Assembly (NCBI GenBank): GCA_037903475.1
Contig: JBAJFG010000131.1
Coordinates: 1-64,000, forward strand
DNA: 64,000 nucleotides
Direction of reading: 5' to 3'
Source of the DNA: Ancylostoma caninum
Taxonomy: Eukaryota; Nematoda; Chromadorea; Rhabditida; Ancylostomatidae
The notes beneath the pieces were generated by a model. The model had not been told where the DNA came from and made no database searches. It was given only the letters and a program-made list of their open reading frames with translations. This document shows positions 23,601 to 35,600 of this stretch, in pieces. The position numbers were made by a program, and so were the translations under genes. Every line of letters starts with the position of its first letter. Within the stretch, counting starts at the first letter, position 1.

Positions 23601-26600
23601 AAAGGCAAGTCCAGAAAATTCAGAAACACAGCAAATCTCTATGAATTTCACGAATCTTGCTGCTGTCCGCTCGTCTTCTAATTTTTCTGGTTTGACTGAC
23701 TGGAAGCGCATTGACGTCAACGTTCGAAAAACCGTCGACGGTGATGAGTACGAAGAGGACCCTTGTGAATATATAAAGTGAAGCAATCTGGCCTTAGCCC
23801 CCCCCCCAAAGTCCATCAATTTCCTCGCTTGCACGGCGACAATCGAGAAAATATAGCGGTTGTCACACAAACTGTTATCCTGAAAGTCCTTGGAGACAAA
23901 TCGTGATGAATGGGTTTTCTGAAGAGGATGATGCTGGGATTGTAGGCGAAAGAGCGAGAAAATTGAAGGAGAAAAAAAAAAGAAAAGAAATTACGAAAAA
24001 TAAGTGGATAATTTAAGGTTATATGATATTTTTGAGCAGTTTTCTTCCTTAATTCTGTTCAGATTACGTATAGTATTAGCATGTATTGCTACATCACATG
24101 TAAGTGCATTATATATCACCAGTCTGGCCGTCCGGCTAACACCGGACTTCCAGACTTCTACTGATGCTCGCTTCGCTCGCATACTTCACATACGATGCAG
24201 AAAAAAGGTGGACAGATTTCGTAGATCCTGTGTCCTCTCGAGTAAGTCCATCAACTTTTGGAAAGCTCTCGATCGCGTGAGCGGTAGCCTTCCTCCACGT
24301 AGGAGAAGTAATTTATTTTGATTGGCCCTAGTGGCCGTTGTTAATTGGACGTAGTCGATTCAGTGAAAATGCTCCCTTGAAATAATCTATCTTTAGCAGG
24401 TTGTTGTTGTAACTCAAGTGATAAGGGTCTGCCCATGTATAAAAACAGAGTGAAGGGTGGGGTCGATTCAGATACAAATGGACTGGCATGAGGAGGGGAA
24501 TACCGATTGAAATAACGTGCACCTAGGTCACATAGGTAGAAGGAATAGCCGGAACGGGTGCCAGGGCACCATTCATGAAGAAATTTACCTAGGCCGTAAC
24601 GAACTTCCTTTTCTGGACGCGGGCACCCTTATCACAACGCTGGATCGTCATACGTTTCCCCACCCTTGAGCGCCGGCGCACCCTTATCACTGTGGTGGAC
24701 CCATCTCCCCCACTTCTGGGCGCCGGCGCACCCTTATCACAGTGGTGGACCCATCTCCCCACTTCTGGGCGCCGGCGCACTCTTATCACAGGGGTGGACC
24801 CGTCTCCCCCACTTCTGCGCGCCGGCGCATCCTTATCACAGTGGTGGACCCGTCTCCCCCACTTCTGGGCGCCGGCGCATTCTTATCACAGTGGTGAATC
24901 CATCTCCCCCACTTCTGGGCGCCGGCGCACTCTTATCACAGGGGTGGACCCATCTCCCCACTTCTGGGCGCCGGCGCACTCTTATCACAGGGGTGGACCC
25001 GTCTCCCCCACTTCTGGGCGCCGGCGCATCCTTATCACAGTGGTGAACCCATCTCCCCCACTTCTGGGCGCCGGCGCACTCTTATCACAGGGGTGGACCC
25101 GTCTCCCCCACTTCTGGGCGCCGGCGCACTCTTATCACAGGGGTGGACCCGTCTCCCCCACTTCTGGGCGCCGGCGCACTCTTATCACAGGGGTGGACCC
25201 ATCTCCCCACTTCTGGGCGCCGGCGCACTCTTATCACAGGGGTGGACCCATCTCCCCACTTCTGGGCGCCGGCGCACTCTTATCACAGGGGTGGACCCAT
25301 CTCCCCCACTTCTGGGCGCCGGCGCACTCTTATCACAGGGGTGGACCCGTCTCTCCCACTTCTGCGCGCCGGCGCATCCTTATCACAGTGGTGAACCCAT
25401 CTCCCCCACTTCTGGGCGCCGGCGCACTCTTATCACAGGGGTGGACCCGTCTCCCCCACTTCTGGGCGCCGGCGCACTCTTATCACAGGGGTGGACCCGT
25501 CTCCCCCACTTCTGGGCGCCGGCGCAGCCCTTCTGTATTGACTCCATTGACGGACCCGTTGCACATTATCCAACCTTCTCCTCGATCTCATCCCTACCCG
25601 ACTCAACCATACCACACCCGTTCCTAGGCTTTTATATGATCTCACAATCACGATCACTGACCAATTGTAGAATTTCGTAACGGTCTGACACACATACATA
25701 CTTACATACAGACAGACATGAAAACAGACTAAGCCCGTTATTATAAGTCATGATAATACTATTACATACAATGGCAGTACTAATAGTAGTATTTATATCT
25801 TTACATGAACTTACCAGTACTATTAATATATAATGATTAGTGTTAATATTATATAAGTATTAATGTAAATATTTAGTGTTAATATCATTACATGTGATTA
25901 TTAAAATAGTAATATTAATATAGCAGTATTAGTATAACAGTAGGTACCAGTATTATTAGTGTAATATTATAGTATTAGTAGTATAATATTATAGTGTTAG
26001 TATAGTAGTAATAATACTACTACATGTAATGGTATTATGCTGTATTAATATATATTATAAGTGCTGTATAGTCTCATACACAGTATATAGTACGTAAGTA
26101 GAACATAGTACATAGTAGCACTGTATTATAGATAATACCACAAGTTATTTACCATAAAATAATACATATATGTTAAGTACCATAGTAGTATTGTATATGC
26201 ATAGTAACATAACAGCATAATCTTTTTTCTATTAAAGATGACAAAAACAACTTTGAGAAAGTCGTGGATTTGGTTCCAGAAAAATCTCTCTTTTTCATTT
26301 GTTTATTATGATTCTACGAATTTTACGATTTTATTATTATATGTTTTCTCGTTTCTGTTTGATATCCTCTCAATTTTTCTAATTTCTTATAACAACCTCG
26401 GACCTCGTTTCGACTCATCTTTTCCAGATGTCGGTAGGTTTTACGAGCTGATCTTATCTCGGTGAGGTGAATGCATGGAGTGCCCAGTTACTGGGATGCA
26501 GAGTCTATTACCGTACCACTCTCGGTTTCGTTGAGTAATATCGTGCATTCTGAGTTCTATCGAGCAGCCGCCGCGCGGCCGCTGCTCGACAACGTTTTGC

Positions 26601-29600
26601 GCTGAACTGAACTGCATGATATTGCTACGCTCGCAGCAGTGCGCTGAGTTCACTGCAGTGAGGTGATCGCCCGTCTGATTGTTTTCAATTCCGGTTGGCT
26701 GGCGTCCGATTGGTCCGAATGCGTGCCGATTTGTGGCGGTGGTCGTAGGACAAGGAGCGTCTACTGTGTGCATCATGCTGTGAATCAGACACTGAACGTA
26801 CCGGAGAAGTACTGCGAGAATCAGACAAAGCCGGTAAGTCACTCTTCTCAAAAATTTACTTGCAATGGTTGTCAGAATCTGGAAAATGAAATGACTTCTT
26901 TGCTTATGGTTCACCAGGTTTAGCCATTTTTTCACAGATCCTCCGACTCATTGGAAACGTTGTACTTGATCGACAAATCTGACATTGCTGAATTTCACTA
27001 TGGCAATTCTAGAGCGATACATAAACCTAACGAACTAGGAAGTAGAGCAACTAGAATAGGGTAAACATTCAATTCTCCCACTAATGCGGTTTCGGAGCTT
27101 GAACTAGACCGGAAGTGTGGTTTCTTTGGCGCTTCCCATCAGTAGTCTCAAGGAGACTTCCAAAAAGATTTTTAGAAAACACAGGTCTACTGACAAAATA
27201 GATAAGGACCACAGAGAGATGGTGATGATGCTATTTGTATCTGGATGCCTCCCGCCTGTGGGCGTTCACATGGTTGTCGTTCGAGCAAATAATCTGCGCC
27301 TTACTTCTTGGATGAGTGGGAAATGTACGACACTTTTGAAGCCATATTTTCTCATGATAGTAGGTCTATTTCTAAATGAATGACACAATGATCTGACTAT
27401 TGCTGATGAGGTCCATCCGCTCTCAACACCTACCGCGCATAAGTTTACACATCTACTTCTGAAGTCTTTGTCATTATAGCCAGTTCCACTGATTCCTATT
27501 ACCTCGGATATAAAACTATTTGTAACTGTGTTTGGAAATGTTGGAAGCAATACTAGGATCCCTAATAACTCTGAAATTGCAGTGATCTGTTTTATGGTTT
27601 TGGTTACAATACATATATGTAGCAGCTCCCCAGTGCTATCCGAAGGCGCAATATCCAGACGACAGAACGAGTTCGTCTTTTTTTTTCACAGAATCCAGAA
27701 ATACCAAAAATTCTCTCCATGAAAGCAATCCAGTCTCCTAGCGCACCCAACAATTTATCCGCACTCGCGTTTCACAGCAAAAACATAACAACTAGTCTGT
27801 GGAGAAAGCATTGAAACGAAAAACGAGAGTAATCTCAGCTCTTTCGGCGCAATCAGGGCGTGATTGATGAAGTACAATATTTCGCGGACTGGAAATGGCG
27901 ATACCATAAGTGAAAGGGACTTATCATTTTTCCAAAACCAAGGAACCCACTCCTTCTCTGATTTCCGCTCACATAACCAGGGTACTGTATTCTTCTGTAG
28001 GCGTACTATGGTGCTGAACCTGAACTGTATTTCCAGTGGAAGTTTCGGGCTTCAAACCTTTTTCTTTCCAAACGAGCAATTTCAAACTTTTTGCCCCACT
28101 TTGGAAAGTGCTTTGTTCGGAATTTAGCAGGTGCGGCTCACATCTCTCAGAATGATTTCTTTGGAATAAATTTATTCTGTAGATATGAAGTGTTCGCTCC
28201 TCCTAAAGGATGCTGAACGACTCCCCAATTCTGTGCACTATCATCCGCCTGTCTGCAAAATCCATATCGAGGATGTTATCCACATTTTCTGGTGTGCTAC
28301 CTTTTTGCACGTCCTGCACATGGTCACCTGTTTGCCTGCGTGCAGCAATCCTCGCTTATCCAAGCTAGGATGCTAAGGATGGGAAATGTAGGCATCGGTC
28401 CCCAAAGTGAATACATAGGAGATATTTCGTTTACATGAGATCTTCCTCTCTATTTGGAAAGAGATGTTGACCGCTCGTACTTCGCATTCACCGCTAGCTG
28501 AAGATAATCAAAGTTGGCAGACCTGAAGGACCTGCCAAAACCAGGCTATTTGCCAGATCGAATTGATATTTATAGCCGATTCATATGAAGGATTTCTCTA
28601 TGGAACGGCATAGAAATAAAAGGAAAAAGCTAGCCTCTTGGTGAAAGCTTTTCAAACCACCCTCATATCAGCATTCTCATGATATAAAGAGATTAGATTT
28701 GTTCCAGCGTTTCAACAGAACGAGTTGTAGCATGAAATGAATGCGTGTTTTTGTTTAAAATTCACTCTCTTTCTCTATGATAACACTTCTATGGATTCCC
28801 ACCTTCTTCCATGACAAGCCCGGACAACTCGGCCATTCTTTGCAAACAGGCTAAACTGGTGGCAATGAAAACCGTCTTTTTTGCCCCCTTTGGGGCTGAT
28901 CATTGCCTCATTTTGAGCGTGTTGACAGAATATTGCACGGGCAGAATCACATGCGACCAGCACATCGAACATGTTGCTTTTCCTATTTCTTCGCCATATG
29001 TTTCTACTGGTTCCGCACTGTGAAATCCAGTCGAGACACCATGAGCAGTAGGACGGCGTGCTTCGAGGTTCTCTTTGATGCCTCTCTAGCAATGTTGCTA
29101 TGGCTTCTTGTGAGTCTCCTGACAACTGACTAAAAAATCAGAACTTCCTGCTATGTCAAAATTCCATTTTTAGACGAGGTTTTGAAGGGAGCAGGTCTAA
29201 GAATTTGGCATTTGTCATGGCGCGAGTCGTGGCAAAGACCTGTCAGTGACTCCAAGGCTCGTAGCGGATTCGGAGGCATCGGCGAATAACGCATATCCTC
29301 GGGCACATCAAAAAAGGCGGTCAGATCTGCCCCACAATGGGTCGGGTACTGAGACCATCACTTTCGAGAGCTTTGATCCGTGCTCCTTGGTCAGAAGACA
29401 GCAGGCAACCACGAGGAATTGTTATAGCCCCTTCCAAAAACGACGATAGTTGAGTATTTGTGGCCATGATCTGCATTTCTCGCCTGCCTCTCCGAATACG
29501 GCACTATTTCTCGCACTTTCTATCTCTCTGGTATCTTCAAAACTATGTTTCCTGGTGAAACACACTATAAAGCCATATCTTTGGTGCATACTTGTCCTCC

Positions 29601-32600
29601 CGATCACGTAGGCATAAAAGATCTGCCATCATTCTCGCTAAATTGTCTGATTTCCAGAAGTGATCTTATAATTATGAAAAGGTATGAAACGCAAAACCTA
29701 TTTGTAGAAACATAATGGTTAGAGGTCCGAAAGCGAGATTTTGGCTACAATGGTTTTTCAAGATGGGGAATCTGTCACATACGTATAGCAGAAAATTCCC
29801 CTGATTGTTCTTTCCCCAAGAAACACCAAATTCGGGGATGATTTTATAATGATGAAACGCACTGTATTATCTTCGAATCTAATATGTACACATTTTTGGG
29901 TGTTACACGTGACTTTGAGAAGGATAGAGGAACTTTTTTGAAATCTTGTCATTCACAGATGGAGAGGCTGCAATGACTTCGTTAATCGATCTAAAATGGA
30001 CATTCTGCAGGTGTTGTTACTTTGTCGTTATGTTATCGTCGTTTTTTTAAAGTGGATGTTTAAAACCAGTAAAATCTAAATTCTATGTATGGAATGAAAA
30101 AAAATAATCCTAGAGCTATTTTACGTATATAAGTATTTGGCGCTGGCCCAGACCCGGTGGTTTAACAAGTAACAATATTCTTTATGCAAGGTTTTTGGAA
30201 TCAACAGTACGTTTTGCATTTTCAGGTCTCGGAAGAAACATGCGCAAATGAGTCGTGCGGTCACTGGGTGACAGGACGATGGACAAAGTGTTCAGCTTCG
30301 TGTGGTCAGGGAACAAGACGACGAACGGTAAGAACTCTTTCCCACTCATGGAACACATCCCGACTGACTGCTCTGCAACCCCCCACAGGTGGAATGTGTT
30401 GGAGGCAAGGATTGTCCGTTCACCTCGAGGCCAATTTCTGAAGCTGTATGTTATTCTGGAGTGCCATGCTCGGAACAAGTGCCAAATCCACAACCATGGA
30501 CTCAATTAGATAACAGGTGCTTTTTTCCTGGAATGCTTATTGTCTAAAGAACGTCGGGGAGTCTATGGTTTTCGCATTCACCCCGAGGGAAATCTGAAAT
30601 CGAGGCTCCAGCGAGCAACATGGAAGATAAATGGGGCACCGTTGCGGCGCGCGCGGCGCGGTTTATGGTTGAACTGGGTTTGTAGCCGAAAAAATGCCGG
30701 GTTTTTACGTGATTTTTTTCTAGGAAGCTTGGTTTTGTGTGGATGGGCGGCTTCAGCCCACATTTTCGCGAATCCTTCTTTGGAGAATGGACGCGAGCGG
30801 TTTTTTTTGCCGCTGTTATCCTTTTTGAGGCTTTGCTGCTGTCGAAGGAAAAAGATAGAGAGAGGAGTGGTTATTTTGGGAAAAGCAAGAGTTTGGAGAT
30901 TTTGGACGAGTTGTTACTTATTTTGTCCATTCTCTAGGTACGTGATGAACTCTGTCCGAAACCTACAGGAAGGAATTGTTTAACTTTTATCAAGAACCGA
31001 ATAAAAACCGATTAGTTTAGCTAACTTAATTGATCTTGGCTTGTCTGAAAAGTTTCTCCCCAGCTCTTGTTTTTTAGGACTTTGTTTTGCTTCTTCAATG
31101 CACTTTGTTTTGCTTCTCCAATGCACTTGAAGCTCATGAAAGTTGTGAGCCATCATTGTGCACAGAGTATTCTCCGATCTTACGCCGGCGGTTTCCGCCT
31201 GAACTCCTGTGAAGCTCCTGCAAAATTGCTGGCGAAAGTGTGAGGGATCCTGCAGGAAAATATGTGGAATTTATACGGAATTCAAGAGAAATTTACCGGG
31301 AATGTAGATGGAGTCTAGGAGGAAGACGGCGGTTGACCGAGCTCAATCGCAATAGCGAAAATTCAGGTGAGGTCCACCGAGGGTTTTTGAAAACACCCAA
31401 TTTACGGGAGATTGGGCAGGCATTCCCCAAGAACCGATGGAATTCCGAGAAGTGGAATGAGAAATGTATGAGTGACATGGAGTTCTCCTGGACGACTGAC
31501 GTAGAGTTCCTGAGGTGGAAATCGCCGGTGTGAAATGATCAGAGTTGCCATTTATCAACCAATTTGTGCCCGCTTAGTTTGGGAAGAGATTCGAACACTC
31601 GAATATTCGAGAGAGAGCGAGAGCGAGGGTGATAGAAAGAAAGAAGGAGAGAAAGAGAGAAAGACAAAAGGAGCGAAAAAAGGAGGAAGCCCTACAACCA
31701 TTTCAGTCTCACTTCCTACGCAGAACTGCTCTATCCCTTATTCAAACATTTGAATTTCCAACTTATTCGTGTCGAATATTCAACTTTGATTTCATCTATT
31801 CCATTGTTATGTACTTTCTAATTTAGACATTGTTTCGTACCTCTGTTACCAAACTAGCTGGTACTTCCAGAAGCAGGAAAGCTTGTTAAGCGGCTTCTTT
31901 TAGGAGAAAATAGCTAGGGTTTTTCCTACCTTATTTATGCCGGAGATTTTCCTGGATATCGCGGAAAATTTTAATAACGATACTTCAAGCTTATTTGTGC
32001 TCACGCGACAGTAGTACTTATGCATATGGCTGAAAATACCACAGCTCCCGGTTTTCGAGATCTTTGAACATTGGCTAGGATTGCTTACATGCATTCTGGA
32101 GTGGTCAATATCTCACAGGTCCCACCAGAACTCACCAAGATCCAACCTCACTCACAAACTCCTCCAGAACCTTCAGGAACTCGCTCCAAGAACTGGGCCA
32201 CGGCCGACCGCACTGGTCCTAGTCCTTACTCGTGCGTGAGGCTTACATGAATGAGTGTATAGTTCGAAACACTGGACGAGGAGTTTCTCTACTTGTCTAA
32301 TCCCTCATAGACCTCTCATCCATCACTCGCTGCTCAGCCGTAAGCTACCTCCGCGCGGGCGGCGGCGATTGGTCGCCGGCGCGGCGCGACCACGCCCCAG
32401 CAGAGCTCCTCATGCCATTCTCGTGCTCAAGGGTGTAGCCACTCTGCTTCCACTATGGAGCCGCCATTATTCATATTTCTCGGCTTAGCTGTGATTGTGA
32501 AGGATTCTGCAGCCTAGTGAGTTCTTTGTTGGCTTAATTATGATCTTGTGTGGTCAATTTCTGGGCAATGTAGCACCTTGAAAGTACTTTACTGGTTGAA

Positions 32601-35600
32601 ATCTCTGTCTTTTGGATGGATGCTTAGTATGGAGGTGTCTTGGACAAGTCAGCTTTATTTCTGAGTTGTGTAGTTGCGGTTAATACCTGCTACAGTAGCA
32701 GCAGTGCTCATTTCTATGAAAAATGACCTTTTTACACCTGCCTGGTGTGAACGTATGGTGCAGGGAAAACGGCGTCATTAAAATAACCTCAAACCAAAGC
32801 CAACGTGATATCTGACCTGGACCAGACTGACAAACTACTTCAGCTCTCGTCTTACATCAGACATCTTGTGCTAGGGTTACTGGGTAGTAGCGATCGCTTC
32901 CTATCGCTGTTCAGCATTCTTTACAGTGGCGAGGTATCACCAGTCGAGGGTCAGATTTTGCTCTACACCTTAAACCAGTAGTGACCTTAAGAAGGGCTTA
33001 GTGCGTTTAGTATCCTTTATTATCCTCTTGGTCAAACACTGCTTCCAAAAAGTGTATTGACCCTTTGAAATCCAACGACCAATCAAAATATTTGTTTACC
33101 TGTTTATTTATTTGTTATTGCATAAAAAGTGAGAAAGAGTGCCCTATCCTAGATATCGTAGCAGGAATGATAAAGAAAGGAGGATGAAGAGAAAACAATG
33201 TTGTTAACAAGATTGAATATTGTGTGTTCAGCTATGCTTCTTTAAATATTCCCAGAATTGAGGAACCATCCTTGTCATTTGATCAAGGCTATCATTACGT
33301 ATCCATTACTATTGCTATTACTATATGGTTATTACTAATAACTATCAATAAACAACAAAAAATAATGTCCCTCTTCATTAGTTGTTTGTTATTGTAATTA
33401 TTTCATTTGTGTACACCATGAAGAGTTGATTACTATTATCGCATATTAGGCATTGATGCTATACACTGCCACACTATAGCAGCTACTACTATTGCCCAAA
33501 GATTCCTTGTAAGACTTTTTTTGAAGTAGTCAATTTATTTTGAACAAAGTTGAACTTCCAAATTCATGATTTTCGTTTGGTTAGGTGATAAACTGCAATA
33601 AAAATAAGGTACCTAAGTTACCACATCCAGAAAAAAAGTGCCATAGCAGAAACAGCAAAATCATCTCTAAACACCATCATATTTTCGGAATTTTCCCGGC
33701 GATTAACATAAATTCTGCTTGAGTTCCCAAATAATCGATTTTGTCTCTTGTCCCTGCAAATCTTCTATGTACTCTTTCCTTCTCTATAGGTATATTGTGC
33801 ACATGCCTATCTACCCATCTGTTTTGGCTCGGCGTCCAAAAAACGCGAGCCATTTCGAAGGCCAACCGCCAAGCGATCCGCGGTCGACGTTGATTCACGG
33901 CATCTACTAAATTCCTGCAGCTCATTAATGCGAGTGCTTCGCGGGCCTGAATAGTCTTCGAAAAGCGGCTGGCACTTGAGCATCCAGCCGCACCATATGT
34001 GATTTTGGAGCTGCAGCTTATGGGCCCGCGCGTCTTCGGACGAGTTTCTCGCGCCATGGTGAGTTCGCTTCAGCTGACCTGAAGCGAACGTTTAGGCGTG
34101 GAACGCCCGCGCAACTCCACAAATTACCCACTCTTGAGCACTCTTCGACGCGGGTAAGCGAATTATTCAAGTAATTCGTGTTGACACATCATAATCATTG
34201 CAATGTCATTCAAATTCGCGACCTGGCACCGCTTCAAGAGCCGCAGTGCAGTGGAAATGCACTTGTTTGGAGTTTGTACGCAATTACGGACGCGCGAAAA
34301 CTTATTGATCATTAGCCATCAGTTTTCATTCAATGCGAAAGTCCAAAAAAGGTTGAAAACTAAAGGGTTATTCTTTCTTGACCAATTGCACTGCGCTGGG
34401 AGACAGCAAGAAATCGTTCCTGGAGGCTTTTTTCCTGGATATTTCCTGGCTACAACTCGTTTGCAATTCTTTTCTTCAAAGGATCTATCTATTTATTTCA
34501 ATCATAACTTTGCTTAAAAAACGCTTTGCTGGGAGCAACTAGTCCCTAATTGGAATTTTAAAGTTTTCTCAATCAATTAGCCAATTTGTCTCGTCGTCCG
34601 CAATTACGGATTTAAATTGATCCTTGAATCCTTTCATATCAATTTCTATCTAAAGTAAAGTTCTTTGAAAAAGCCATGGCTCAAGGTGGCTCAAAAGAGC
34701 TGACTAATTGCGAAAATAGGAATCTCGAAGGATTTTCTGGATTCCTCCTGGAAGTAAGAGTTTCGCTCTGCACGATTTCTGAATAAGAATACACTTTTTC
34801 AAATATTTCATGTTCTTCTTTGAGAAATAATTGATTCTTAATGGCCAGCTTTCTGGAAATTTTCCGGCGGCTGACTTAGCCGTGAGATTTCTGGACTACT
34901 TTCTTGTTTAGTTCGTTTTTTTTCCTAGAAAGCAACTCTTGAGTGCTGAGAACTTGGTCAGATTTATCCAAGCTCCAAGTACTGGAATTATTCTGATTCA
35001 TTTGGTTGGTACTCGTCTGCAATTACGGACTTGGAGCCAATAATTTTCCACTGTTTTCAGTTGTCAGGCTACTTTTCCCATCAGGCTACCTTTCAGGAGC
35101 TTTAGAACTTGCTCTAACTTGCTTTTCGCGCAATTTTCTACCCTCTCTCGAGAAACCTGGTGAATTTTACATTGCATAGCTAATAAAGAACCTTCTTCCC
35201 ACTTCAAAGAAAGAATTGATTTTTCCAAGCCAGCTGCTCCTGAAGCCAATGAAAACATATGCGAATCCACTGGAACCTTGAAAGAGAAGATTTTTCCTGA
35301 ATTTTCAAGTGGCAAGAATCCAGAAAAGTTCTTGGAGCCCTTGCTTAGCTAACGCTCTGTTTGCAGAAAGGTAGCTGCTCGGACTAATTTACGACACTCC
35401 ATCCTGGCGGTTCCTTTCTTCCTTATCTGGGGTCAAACGCACGCGCGGGTAGTTTGGAGCAGGGCAAGAGGTCCACTTATCTCGCATTTTCAACAGCTTC
35501 CCAGTAGAGATACTTCGACGATTTTTTCAGAGTCTATTTTGAGTGAGAAGCGCGAACGACCCTTCTCGTCTCGGTGTAGTGCATGGAATTATCTGCTGCT

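Larger units (their letters stand above)
20249..26658. other. madd-4 intron with minisatellite and AT-rich block
   Basis: A 6.4-kb intron. It holds a MITE copy (22551-22684), a 50-bp minisatellite (24670-25526), an AT-rich low-complexity block (25740-26225) and an inverted-repeat element next to the acceptor (26535-26628). A second, degraded MITE-like copy may end near 21945. No exons seen. Confidence 0.6.

Noticed and set aside
23526..23870. 114-codon minus-strand frame
   Set aside because: Looks moderately protein-like but has no known motif, no phase-matched neighbour and a poly-C run in the middle.
24670..25526. Possible CRISPR array
   Set aside because: Units are contiguous with no unique spacers and the context is eukaryotic.
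24692..25680. Open frames of 311 and 195 codons on the plus strand, Pro/Gly/Ser-rich repeats
   Set aside because: They lie on the 50-bp minisatellite, whose unit lacks stops and whose length rotates the frame; the peptide repeats are a by-product.
31535..31826. Lys/Glu/Arg-rich frames
   Set aside because: Products of the polypurine tract.
33677..34057. 126-codon minus-strand frame with WRLAFEMARVFW
   Set aside because: No family recognised and no splice context; could be a fragment of an old repeat.
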